From positions 744,001 to 808,000 of the forward strand of contig NZ_SJPS01000003.1 in assembly GCF_007860015.1 (NCBI RefSeq): a stretch of 64,000 nt of DNA, read 5' to 3'. This DNA comes from Bythopirellula polymerisocia. Its GTDB lineage: Bacteria; Planctomycetota; Planctomycetia; Pirellulales; Lacipirellulaceae. The first letter of the stretch is position 1; the number at the start of each line of letters is the position of its first letter. The translations under genes were made by a program, and so were the position numbers. Under the pieces are notes generated by a model that was given only the letters and a program-made list of their open reading frames with translations, was not told the DNA's origin and searched no databases. Shown here in pieces: positions 1 to 7,990 of the stretch.

Positions 1-343
1 GTCCCCGGAGTTGATCAAAGCGATATAGCTTCTTCGTTTCTTTGCAATCCACCATCATGTCGCAGAATAAATCAAAATGTCCGCTACACTTCCACACCTG
101 GGGGTGCATGATGATGGTGCAGTCGAGGCCGGTCATTTCATAGGTGGTGGGGGCACCTGCCGGGATGGCTAGTTCATCGTGCCCAGTGACCATATCTTGC
201 CACCAAGCATTCTTGATATTCCGCTTTAATTCCACGCCCAACGGACCGTAATCCCAGAAGCCATTCAGGCCTCCATAAATTTCGCTTGACTGAAACAAGA
301 ATCCCCGCCGTTTACAGAGCGAGACTAGCTTTTCCATTTCCAT
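1..343 (-). CDS. glyS: Glycyl-tRNA synthetase, N-terminal part (runs off the window)
   Basis: The reverse strand encodes the first 114 or so residues of a class II glycyl-tRNA synthetase of the single-chain (alpha2) type, which charges tRNA-Gly in the cytoplasm. The start reads [15 protein letters not shown] and continues with [20 protein letters not shown], a hallmark of this family's motif 1 region. The rest of the gene lies left of the window. The start is the ATG at 343-341. A second ATG two codons on is equally possible, and the frame stays open upstream, so the exact start is uncertain. comB begins 78 bases upstream on the same strand, so both may belong to one transcript. Confidence 0.93.
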   Translation of the reverse strand, partial: MEMEKLVSLCKRRGFLFQSSEIYGGLNGFWDYGPLGVELKRNIKNAWWQDMVTGHDELAIPAGAPTTYEMTGLDCTIIMHPQVWKCSGHFDLFCDMMVDCKETKKLYRFDQLRG

Positions 344-420
344 GAGTGTAATCGCCTTCAAGATTAATGCCGCGGTAAGGATGCGAAACCGCAAGTGTAA
401 CTGGATCGGTTGCGAAACGT

Positions 421-1182
421 CTACCGCAGCGTGATATGCTCGGTCACGATGTCCCATTCGGGTACCACGGCCAGCGTATCTAGCTGGGCACATGTAGGCA
501 GGTCGTCCGCATGACCGATGGCTAGAAGGTTCTTCCCTCCGGGAGTACTTTGTAATTCCCAGGCGAATTGATCACTCGGAGAGCGTCGGTTAGCCCTTGC
601 TCCACTCAACAGTTCCTGCCATTCGCGATGGGCAGAGTCGGCCCACTCGTTCGAATGCCAATGACCGGCGTCGGTGTTTCGAATTAGCTCATCAACGATC
701 GCTCCGGCGGCTAGAATGTCTTCGCGGGTAACGATTCCTCCCGTTCCCGCGCAAAGTATATCGACGCGCGGCGAAAATTGTGCCGCAGCGGCAATCGCAG
801 CGCGATTGACTGCTGCCCCTACCAGTACTCGCTGGGCAATGCGCGCGTGCAGCAGAGCCCGCGTGCCATTGGTGGTGGTAAATAATACCGTGCGGCCAAA
901 CACCTGGTCGGGCGTGTACTCGATCGGTGAATTTCCTAGATCGAAACCCGCAATCAAATCCCCTCCCCTTTCGCCACCCAACACAACATTTGCTCGGCCC
1001 AGTTGCTGCACACGGTCCGCCACATCGCCAATCTCCAGCAAAGGCACAACAGCTGCTGCCCCGGAATTTAGTGCAAAGCAGATAGTTGTAGACGCCCGCA
1101 GAAGATCGACCACTATAACGGTGCTGTCAGCCAGATCGCTCTCGGCGACGAATTGCGGCAGATAATGGACGTTGAGGTTCAA
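421..1182 (-). CDS. comB: 2-phosphosulfolactate phosphatase family protein (ComB)
   Basis: This 253-residue protein belongs to the ComB family. The founding member removes phosphate from 2-phosphosulfolactate in coenzyme M or sulfolactate synthesis and needs Mg2+. Visible family signatures are VDLLRAST near residue 26, GERGG near 70, TTTNGTRAL near 102 and CAGTGG near 144. Length is typical. In bacteria without coenzyme M, ComB homologues are common and their true substrate is often unknown, and no comA or comC is visible here, so the family is firm and the reaction is not. The gene is divergent from menG, with about 180 bases between the start codons. Confidence 0.88.
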   Translation of the reverse strand: MNLNVHYLPQFVAESDLADSTVIVVDLLRASTTICFALNSGAAAVVPLLEIGDVADRVQQLGRANVVLGGERGGDLIAGFDLGNSPIEYTPDQVFGRTVLFTTTNGTRALLHARIAQRVLVGAAVNRAAIAAAAQFSPRVDILCAGTGGIVTREDILAAGAIVDELIRNTDAGHWHSNEWADSAHREWQELLSGARANRRSPSDQFAWELQSTPGGKNLLAIGHADDLPTCAQLDTLAVVPEWDIVTEHITLR

Positions 1183-1363
1183 TGAAATAGGCAGTTCGTA
1201 TAGCGGAATTGTGCCGAGTCGTCTCCGCCCTCGGTTGAATTGTTAACGACCCTTCAATCCGGGCGGTTTGCGCTAGCAGGCTAGCTATTCTACTGTGATA
1301 CTGGTGTGCATGACAATCAATGTTTGCCCGCAACCTAAAACCTCAGTTTACTCGCCCCATTCA

Positions 1364-2089
1364 ATGGCAACCGTCGACAAATCAGGTGAGCGCGTTCGCG
1401 AAATGTTCGGCGAGATCGCCGGGCGCTATGATTTCCTGAATCATCTGTTGTCGTTGAATATCGATCGCTACTGGCGGTGGCGCACTGTGCGTGCCGTTCC
1501 ACCTCATCCAGGCGCCAAGATTCTCGATCTCTGTACAGGGACTGGAGATTTAGCCTTTGCCTACAATAAGGCAGCCCATGGCGAGGCTCAGATAATAGGG
1601 GCAGACTTCTGCTTGCCGATGCTTGTCATCGGGCGGGAAAAAGGGAAGAAAAGCGATGGTGCGGGGGTAACATTTCTCGAAGCCGACGCTCAACAGATCC
1701 CCCTCGAAGAAAACCAATTCGACATCGTCTCGGTGGCGTTCGGCCTAAGGAATGTGGCGGATACTGACCTCGGGCTCTCGGAAATGGTGCGTGTCTGCGC
1801 ACCGGGGGGCAAAGTGACGGTGTTGGAATTCTCAACGCCACGCTGGCAACCCTTTGGCGCGATTTACGGCTGGTATTTTCGCTATGTCTTGCCAAAGATT
1901 GGCCAATTGTTCGCCAGGAATTCCCATGCGGCTTATAACTATCTTCCTACGAGTGTGAGTCAGTTTCCGCAGGGAGAGGAACTGGCCGAGCGAATGCGAG
2001 CTGCTGGGTTGGTTGACGTAGGTTTTCGGGGACTTACGCTAGGAGTTACGACGCTTTACGTCGGTACCAAACCTTCAATAGAGAAGTGA
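1364..2089 (+). CDS. menG: Demethylmenaquinone methyltransferase
   Basis: This class I SAM-dependent methyltransferase of the UbiE/MenG family performs the last step of menaquinone synthesis, the C-methylation of demethylmenaquinone. From the ATG at 1364 the protein is 241 residues. It shows the family N-terminus (VREMFGEIAGRYDFLNHLLS), SAM motif I (ILDLCTGTGDLA), and the later DIVSVAFGLRNV and VLEFSTPRW segments. The frame is open back to 1295, but the extra 23 residues do not look like the family. It heads a plus-strand block of menaquinone genes, and its stop overlaps a possible GTG start for the next gene. Confidence 0.93.
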   Translation: MATVDKSGERVREMFGEIAGRYDFLNHLLSLNIDRYWRWRTVRAVPPHPGAKILDLCTGTGDLAFAYNKAAHGEAQIIGADFCLPMLVIGREKGKKSDGAGVTFLEADAQQIPLEENQFDIVSVAFGLRNVADTDLGLSEMVRVCAPGGKVTVLEFSTPRWQPFGAIYGWYFRYVLPKIGQLFARNSHAAYNYLPTSVSQFPQGEELAERMRAAGLVDVGFRGLTLGVTTLYVGTKPSIEK

Positions 2090-2112
2090 ATTCATCGAGG
2101 GTCAATCGTTTC

Positions 2113-2811
2113 ATGTCAAACCGAGTTAGAAGAGTATGTGTGGGGATTACTGGGGCCAGCGGTGCTGTTTATAGCGTGCGGCTAATTGAGGTATTGCTGG
2201 CCACAGGGCATGATGTGCATCTTTCGATCAGTCCTAGCGGAGCGCACGTCATTCGCGAAGAGATGGACCTGAGCGTCGATCTTGAAGATTTCAAGCCCGC
2301 ACAATTGATGCTCGACGACGTGAAACATGCATCGGACAGCAAGATCCAGCTCCTCCAAGCCAGCGCTGGAATCGGCACGGCTGACAGCAATGTCCTCTCG
2401 GTTGAGTCGGGACGCGTTGGAGATGTCTTTTATCACCACTACCGGGATTTTCAGGCACCAATTGCCAGCGGCTCGTTTCTCACTCAGGGTATGATTGTAT
2501 GTCCCTGTTCAGGGACATCACTCAGCGCTATTGCACACAGCTCCGCCGGTAATTTGATTCAGCGGGCAGCCGAGGTTCACCTCAAGGAACGCCGCAAGCT
2601 AATTCTCGTTCCGCGCGAAACACCGCTTTCTTTGCCACAAATCGAAAACATGCGACTCGCCACGCAGGCCGGCGCAGTCGTGATGCCTGCCTCGCCCGGT
2701 TGGTACCACGGCGTAACAACGCTTCGCGACCTGGTGGACTTCATGGTCGCACGGCTCTGCGACCAACTAGGGATCGATAACTGCCTGATCAATCGCTGGG
2801 GAGCCGAATGA
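2113..2811 (+). CDS. ubiX: Flavin prenyltransferase UbiX family (MqnM-type partner)
   Basis: UbiX enzymes attach a dimethylallyl group to FMN, making the prenylated FMN cofactor used by UbiD-family decarboxylases. In futalosine-route bacteria a UbiX/UbiD pair (MqnM/MqnL) decarboxylates 1,4-dihydroxy-6-naphthoate derivatives. The 232-residue protein opens with VCVGITGASGAVYS, the flavin-phosphate loop, and has CPCSGTSLSAIAHS and LVPRETPLS, both typical of the family. ATG 2113 is preferred because GAGG lies about 12 bases upstream. A GTG at 2086 overlapping the menG stop is the alternative. No UbiD (MqnL) partner is in the window. Confidence 0.9.
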   Translation: MSNRVRRVCVGITGASGAVYSVRLIEVLLATGHDVHLSISPSGAHVIREEMDLSVDLEDFKPAQLMLDDVKHASDSKIQLLQASAGIGTADSNVLSVESGRVGDVFYHHYRDFQAPIASGSFLTQGMIVCPCSGTSLSAIAHSSAGNLIQRAAEVHLKERRKLILVPRETPLSLPQIENMRLATQAGAVVMPASPGWYHGVTTLRDLVDFMVARLCDQLGIDNCLINRWGAE

Positions 2812-2848
2812 GGTCCTCAGCCGCGACGCAACGCGTCACACGGCGCGC

Positions 2849-3763
2849 ATGATAAACGCCTTCCACCACTTGCTGTCGCTGATCCGCTTCAGTCACACCT
2901 TGTTCGCCCTGCCTTTTGCGCTCTTGGCGGCTGTGATGGCATGGACTGAATGCGGAATGCAGAATACAGAATGCGGGTTCACTATTCCAATCTTGCTGGG
3001 CATCCTACTGTGCATGGTCACCGCCCGCAGTGCAGCGATGGCATTCAACCGCTTAGTAGACCGCCGCATCGACGCCGCAAACCCGCGCACTGCGGGACGG
3101 CATCTCCCCGCAGGAATCCTCAGCGTCCCCCAAGTGACCGCTTTCACTATCGCTTGCGGTTTTGCATTCATCGCCAGCACCCTGCTCTTTCTGCCCAACC
3201 CCCTGCCCCTCTATCTGAGTGTTCCTGTCCTGGCATTTCTCTGCGGCTACAGTTTCGCTAAACGTTTCACAGCGCTCGCACACCTCTGGTTGGGGACCGC
3301 GCTGGCACTTTCTCCTATTGCGGTTTGGATCGCTATCCGAGGAGAATCAGTGATGCAAAATCCCGCTGACTTACTGCCAGCCATCGTGCTCGGAGGAGCC
3401 GTGCTTGCTTGGGTGACCGGGTTCGACATCATCTACGCCTGCCAGGATTTTGAATTCGACCGTTCTCAAGGTCTGCGCAGTATCCCTACCAGACTGGGAA
3501 TTGCCCGATCACTGAAACTCGCCGCTGCCTGTCACGCTGCAACGGTGGTTCTATTGGCTCTGCTGCCAACCGTGTACCCACAATTTGGCATCCTCTACTG
3601 GTTGGCGGTGGCTGCCGTAGCGGGACTACTGGTCTACGAACATGCTTTGGTGCGTCCCGATGATTTGGATCGAGTGAATGTCGCCTTTTTTCAGGTGAAT
3701 GCGGTGATCAGCCTAGGAATCTTTGCGGTTGGAGCCCTGGACCTTTGGATAGGGAGTGGTTGA
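2849..3763 (+). CDS. mqnP: UbiA-family prenyltransferase (MqnP-like, menaquinone synthesis)
   Basis: This integral-membrane aromatic prenyltransferase, 304 residues, is expected to attach the polyprenyl tail to the naphthoate intermediate of the futalosine pathway. Both Asp-rich motifs are present: N67-R-L-V-D71-R-R-I-D75 and D200-F-E-F-D204. Several hydrophobic segments fit the UbiA fold of eight to nine helices. Position between ubiX and mqnE supports the MqnP assignment over UbiA of ubiquinone synthesis. Residues 33-43, between helices 1 and 2, are encoded by a 7-bp tandem repeat and look like an insertion in a loop. Confidence 0.9.
   Translation: MINAFHHLLSLIRFSHTLFALPFALLAAVMAWTECGMQNTECGFTIPILLGILLCMVTARSAAMAFNRLVDRRIDAANPRTAGRHLPAGILSVPQVTAFTIACGFAFIASTLLFLPNPLPLYLSVPVLAFLCGYSFAKRFTALAHLWLGTALALSPIAVWIAIRGESVMQNPADLLPAIVLGGAVLAWVTGFDIIYACQDFEFDRSQGLRSIPTRLGIARSLKLAAACHAATVVLLALLPTVYPQFGILYWLAVAAVAGLLVYEHALVRPDDLDRVNVAFFQVNAVISLGIFAVGALDLWIGSG
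2947..2974. repeat. Four tandem copies of a 7-bp unit inside mqnP
   Basis: Four consecutive heptamers read GAATGCG, GAATGCA, GAATACA, GAATGCG. They encode the T-E-C-G-M-Q-N-T-E-C-G stretch of the prenyltransferase, between its first two membrane helices. A related heptamer run is found at 60307-60341. Confidence 0.85.
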
Positions 3764-3840
3764 TAATACAGCACTCTCTGCGACGCTTTGCATCGCGGCT
3801 CTCCCGCCACAAACCACCAGCCACAAACCCACTCACCTAC

Positions 3841-4974
3841 ATGCTCCGCACTTCCACTCCCATTTTGCAGCCAATCCGAGATAAGGTCGAATCCGGTGAG
3901 CGGCTCACGCTCGACGATGGCGTATCGCTGTACCAATGTGAAGTACCTCTTCCTGAATTAGGGGAATTGGCCAATCTGGTTCGCGAGCGCAAGAACGGCA
4001 ACTTTGCCTATTACAACATCAACACGCATTTGAATCCCACCAACATCTGCGTGTATCGCTGTACATTCTGTGCGTTTCGAGCTGACCTGCGGGAGGCCAA
4101 AGGCTATTGGATGAACGACGAGCAAATCCTAGCCCGTGGGCAGGAAGCCGTTGATGCTGGTTCGACCGAGATGCACATCGTCGGCGGCCTCCATCATCAG
4201 GCCAAGTACGATTGGTATCGCCGAGTCATCAGTCTGCTGCATGATAATTTTCCCAGCCTGCACCTCAAAGCCTGGACCCCAGTAGAAATCGACTGGTTTG
4301 CCCGCCAAACCCAGAAGCCAATCCGCTGGGTGCTCGAAGACATGATCGACGCAGGGCTAGGGAGCCTCCCTGGCGGCGGGGCCGAGATTTTTCATCCTGA
4401 GGTCCGTCAACAAATCTGCGAACACAAGGCCGACTCGGCCCGCTGGTTTGAAACCCACCGCACTGCTCATGAGTTGGGTCTGCGTTCCAACTGCACGATG
4501 CTCTACGGCCACATCGAGCAACCCTACCACCGCATCGATCACTTGATTCGCTTACGCGATTTGCAGGACGAGACCGGAGGATTCCAGACTTTTATCCCGT
4601 TGGCATTTCATCCTGACAACACGGGCCTGAGCCACATTACCAAACCCTCGGGGCCGATGGATCTACGCACTATGGCGATCAGCAGGCTGATGCTCGACAA
4701 TGTGCCTCACATGAAGGCGTACTGGATCATGCTCGGCGTCGGGACAGCCCAGGTGGCACTGGCCTATGGGGCAGACGACATCGACGGCACGGTCCGGCAC
4801 GAATTGATATACCACGACGCTGGGGCCGAGACTCCCGAAATTCTGTCAGTCGAGGCAATCCGACGGCTGATCGAGGAAGCCGGTCGGGAACCTGTTGAAC
4901 GGGACACTCTCTACCACCGGGTCGAACGGGAAGGCTCAGAGTGGCAGGCAGGTGAGAAAATCGCAGTAGGATGA
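3841..4974 (+). CDS. mqnE: Aminodeoxyfutalosine synthase (radical SAM)
   Basis: MqnE is the radical SAM enzyme that joins the SAM-derived adenosyl radical to chorismate-derived 3-[(1-carboxyvinyl)oxy]benzoate, giving 6-amino-6-deoxyfutalosine. The 377-residue protein has the [4Fe-4S]-binding CxxxCxxC at C70, C74 and C77 (CVYRCTFC) and the family stretches YYNINTHLNPTN, EMHIVGG and SLPGGGAEIF. The ATG at 3841 begins MLRTSTPIL. The longer frame back to 3745 overlaps the end of mqnP and is not family-like. A paralogue such as MqnC is less likely because MqnC lacks this N-terminus and has a different glycine-rich region. Confidence 0.93.
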   Translation: MLRTSTPILQPIRDKVESGERLTLDDGVSLYQCEVPLPELGELANLVRERKNGNFAYYNINTHLNPTNICVYRCTFCAFRADLREAKGYWMNDEQILARGQEAVDAGSTEMHIVGGLHHQAKYDWYRRVISLLHDNFPSLHLKAWTPVEIDWFARQTQKPIRWVLEDMIDAGLGSLPGGGAEIFHPEVRQQICEHKADSARWFETHRTAHELGLRSNCTMLYGHIEQPYHRIDHLIRLRDLQDETGGFQTFIPLAFHPDNTGLSHITKPSGPMDLRTMAISRLMLDNVPHMKAYWIMLGVGTAQVALAYGADDIDGTVRHELIYHDAGAETPEILSVEAIRRLIEEAGREPVERDTLYHRVEREGSEWQAGEKIAVG

Positions 4975-5132
4975 GCAAGATAGCCCTCTCCGCTACGAAT
5001 ATTGTATAATCCATGAGTCTAGCTGCGATTTTTACTCTGTGAACCCTTTACATGGCTGCTGCGTAACAGACTACAATCTCGCTAACAAGCTGGATTTCGA
5101 ACTCAATCATTGTATCGAGGCCAAACAAAGAC

Positions 5133-5810
5133 ATGTTTTTCGATCCCTATTATTTCTTGTACATAGCCCCTGCCCTGATCCTCGCGTTTTGGGCTCAGAT
5201 GCGTGTGAAGAGTACGTTTGCCGAGGCCCAGAAGGTACCTACTCCGTTGAGTGGTGCTGCCGCTGCTCGGCATATCCTTGATTCAGCGGGGCTCCAGAAT
5301 GTGGCCATCGAGCAAGTCGCGGGGCATTTGTCCGATCATTACGATCCCCGCAGCAAAGTTTTGCGACTCAGCCAGGATGTGTACGGAACAAGATCCGCGG
5401 CCGCAGTTGGTATCGCTGCCCATGAAGCAGGTCACGCCCTGCAGGATGCCCAGAATTACGTCCCCTTGGTACTTCGTAACGGGGCAGTTCCAGCGGCTAC
5501 CTTTGGTGGCAATGCGAGTATGATCATGCTCATTGCTGGATTCCTATTGTCTTCCAAGCCACTCGTTTTATTCGGGATTGCCGCCTTTGCTTGTGTCGTG
5601 GTTTTCCAATTGATAAATCTCCCTGTGGAATTCAACGCAAGTTCCCGAGCCAAACGACTCCTGGTCGATCACGGCATCGTGGCCACCGACGACATGGTCT
5701 ATGTGAATCGTGTATTGAATGCGGCCGCTTGGACATACGTGGCGGGAACATTGCAGGCGGTACTCACGCTGCTCTATTACATCATGCGATTCTCCGGCAG
5801 CCGAGATTGA
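5133..5810 (+). CDS. Membrane zinc metallopeptidase (YugP-like)
   Basis: This 225-residue protein belongs to the neutral zinc metallopeptidase family typified by Bacillus YugP (Pfam Zn_peptidase_2). The zinc-binding HEAGH sits at residues 97-101. A hydrophobic N-terminal helix (YYFLYIAPALILAFWAQ), a hairpin of two helices around 118-160 and a final helix anchor it in the membrane, with the active site presumably on one face. The conserved SGAAAARHIL and LPVEFNAS segments are present. Physiological substrates are not established for the family. It follows mqnE by about 160 bases in the same direction. Confidence 0.88.
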   Translation: MFFDPYYFLYIAPALILAFWAQMRVKSTFAEAQKVPTPLSGAAAARHILDSAGLQNVAIEQVAGHLSDHYDPRSKVLRLSQDVYGTRSAAAVGIAAHEAGHALQDAQNYVPLVLRNGAVPAATFGGNASMIMLIAGFLLSSKPLVLFGIAAFACVVVFQLINLPVEFNASSRAKRLLVDHGIVATDDMVYVNRVLNAAAWTYVAGTLQAVLTLLYYIMRFSGSRD

Positions 5811-5835
5811 TCGCCTCGTTTCGGAATCTGCTTGC

Positions 5836-6651
5836 ATGGCAATTTGCGTCTCCCTCAGATCGGCAAGCACCATACCGATAGATTTCACCGGGCTTACACC
5901 TAAGTGGACGCAAGACAAATCACTTGGCGAAATCGAGAAGCGTAAAGTCCTCCACGGTCGGCACCAAATACGGCTTGCAGAAATCTGCAGAGTCTCTGGC
6001 GATCCGAGCGATGGTCGGATGGAATTCGACGGAGATTTTTCCCTCGCGCATGGCATCGGCGCTGCCATGACTCTTGGCAGCATCCATGTATCCAGTAATG
6101 CAGGATGCAATGTCGGACTCGGGATGCAAGGTGGCAAAATCCATGTGAAAGGTGCCGTCGGCGACTTCCTGGGCAGTGAAATGCGCGGTGGAACCATTCG
6201 TGTTGACGGCTCTGCGGGAAATTCGGTTGGAGGCGCCCAAAACGGTTCACGTCGCGGCATGACCGGCGGTACGATTCTGATACAGGGAAATGTTGGAGAT
6301 CACGTCGGCCACCTCATGCGGCGCGGGTTGATTGCCGTCCGTGGCAATGCAGGCAAGTTCTTGGGATACAACATGCTCGCCGGCACGATCGTCGTGCTCG
6401 GGACATGTAATTCCTATGCCGGGGCAGGCATGAAGCGAGGCACCCTGATCCTACTGGGCAAGTCGCAACCGGTACTCCTCCCAACATTTCGCCTTGCAGG
6501 CAAAACCGCTTCGCCCGTGCTTCCACTTACTGGTCGTCATCTTAAGTCGGTTGGCTTCATCGAAAATACGGCACGGTTTGCCGAGCCATGCGAACTCCTG
6601 CACGGCGATTTTCTCGCCCTCGGCAAGGGAGAACTTTTTCTTTCAAATTAG
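5836..6651 (+). CDS. fhcC: Formylmethanofuran dehydrogenase / formyltransferase-hydrolase subunit C
   Basis: FhcC is a subunit of the formyltransferase/hydrolase complex (FhcABCD) of the tetrahydromethanopterin-linked C1 pathway, which oxidises or detoxifies formaldehyde-level C1 units to formate. The 271-residue protein shows the characteristic right-handed beta-helix of glycine-rich repeats (GGKIHVKG, MRGGTIRVDGSAGNSVGG, MRRGLIAVRGNAGKFLG, MLAGTIVVLG, MKRGTLILLG). The ATG at 5836 removes an out-of-family extension. fhcB follows after 64 bases. The catalytic FhcA and the FhcD partner are not in this window. Confidence 0.9.
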   Translation: MAICVSLRSASTIPIDFTGLTPKWTQDKSLGEIEKRKVLHGRHQIRLAEICRVSGDPSDGRMEFDGDFSLAHGIGAAMTLGSIHVSSNAGCNVGLGMQGGKIHVKGAVGDFLGSEMRGGTIRVDGSAGNSVGGAQNGSRRGMTGGTILIQGNVGDHVGHLMRRGLIAVRGNAGKFLGYNMLAGTIVVLGTCNSYAGAGMKRGTLILLGKSQPVLLPTFRLAGKTASPVLPLTGRHLKSVGFIENTARFAEPCELLHGDFLALGKGELFLSN

Positions 6652-6715
6652 CCATCGGCTAGCGTACGATATACTGATCGTTTGATTCCACTCGGTTCAA
6701 CCTCGCGAGATTTGT

Positions 6716-7990
6716 GTGGCGAAAAAGTTCGACAACGTGACTTGTATTGCATGTGGCTGTCTGTGCGATGATTTGGTGTTGCACGTTGCCGATGACAAGA
6801 TCATCGAAGCTGAACGGGCCTGTTCGCTGAGTGAACCGCTGTTCCGGGGGATCCCAAAAAAGGAATCAGGTGTTCCGGAAATCGAGGGCGAGGAAGTTTC
6901 CCTCGAAGCGGCCATCGAACGAGCCTCTGAGATTTTGGGAAGCAGTTCCGCTCCGCTCATCTGGGGTCTGGCGGACAGTACCATCCAAGCACAGAGATCT
7001 GCCATCAATCTGGCCGACCGTCTGGGAGCCACACTCGACCCGGCTTTGTCTCCCTTTCATCGCGATGCGCTCGTGGCCCTGCAATCGGTAGGAATATCCA
7101 CCTGCACTCTGGGAGAGGTGAAACAACGGGCTGACTTGATTGTGTTTTGGGGCTGCGACCCAGTTACTACCCACCCACGTTTTTTTGAGCGATTTATCGA
7201 TCCCCCTGGTCGTTTTGTGAGAGGGAATAGAAAGGTAATCGTTGTCTCTGGCGAACAGAATGCGACGGCCGAGATCGCGAACGAGTTTTTGCAGGTTCAA
7301 CCAGGGTGCGATTTCGACGTCCTCTCCGCCCTGCGGGCATTGGTGCAAGAAGTTGCGATCGAAGGCAAATCGTTCGGTGGCATTTCATTGGATCAGCTCC
7401 AGAAATTGGCTGTTCAACTACAATCCGCCAACTATTGCGTCATTTGTTTCGGACCTGAAGTGACGTCACACGGTTCTACAATAGCAATGCTTGAGTCCCT
7501 CTTCTTGCTGGCAAGAAGTCTCAATGGCAATTCGCGATGCAGTGCGATTGGTCTGGGAGGGCCAATTGCCGAAAATGTCCTAACTTGGCAGACAGGCTAT
7601 CCTTGTGGAGTAAATTTCGCCTCAGGCTATCCCCGCTACGACGCGGAGGGCTACTCGGCAAACCGATTGTTGAAAAACTGCGAGGTGGATGCCGTGCTGA
7701 TGGTTGGCACAGTTGGACTTAAGTACTTATCAAAGTCAGCACGATATCGTCTCGGAGAATTACCTGTCGTACTCCTGGAATCAATTCAACGAGTCTCAAG
7801 CGACGAAACGCGATTATCCCCTACCGTGCAAATCCCCATATCCCAATCTGGTATGCACACCGGGGGTACTGTGTTTAGAATGGATGGCGTGCCATTGCCG
7901 CTTCGGCCTGTGATCGATTCCCAGCTACCCAGCGAGGAGAGTATCCTGGCTGCAATAATGGAAGGTGTACTAGCACAATGCTCTTGCTGA
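6716..7990 (+). CDS. fhcB: Formyltransferase/hydrolase complex subunit B (FhcB)
   Basis: This 424-residue protein is homologous to the molybdopterin/tungstopterin subunit FwdB/FmdB of formylmethanofuran dehydrogenase. It starts at GTG (MAKKFDNVTCIACGCLCDD), and the cysteine cluster that binds an Fe-S centre in the archaeal enzyme is present. In archaeal FwdB the metal ligand is the Cys in an SVCHGP-like motif. Here the matching stretch is SPFHRD (residues 112-117), with Phe in place of the Cys. This fits bacterial Fhc complexes, where FhcB has lost redox activity and is structural. The gene is co-directional with fhcC and overlaps the next gene by 13 bases. Confidence 0.88.
   Translation: MAKKFDNVTCIACGCLCDDLVLHVADDKIIEAERACSLSEPLFRGIPKKESGVPEIEGEEVSLEAAIERASEILGSSSAPLIWGLADSTIQAQRSAINLADRLGATLDPALSPFHRDALVALQSVGISTCTLGEVKQRADLIVFWGCDPVTTHPRFFERFIDPPGRFVRGNRKVIVVSGEQNATAEIANEFLQVQPGCDFDVLSALRALVQEVAIEGKSFGGISLDQLQKLAVQLQSANYCVICFGPEVTSHGSTIAMLESLFLLARSLNGNSRCSAIGLGGPIAENVLTWQTGYPCGVNFASGYPRYDAEGYSANRLLKNCEVDAVLMVGTVGLKYLSKSARYRLGELPVVLLESIQRVSSDETRLSPTVQIPISQSGMHTGGTVFRMDGVPLPLRPVIDSQLPSEESILAAIMEGVLAQCSC

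Noticed and set aside
5568..6260. A 230-codon open frame on the minus strand
   Set aside because: It overlaps the zinc peptidase and fhcC, which have clear motifs. The antisense product is Pro/Ser/Arg-rich shadow sequence.
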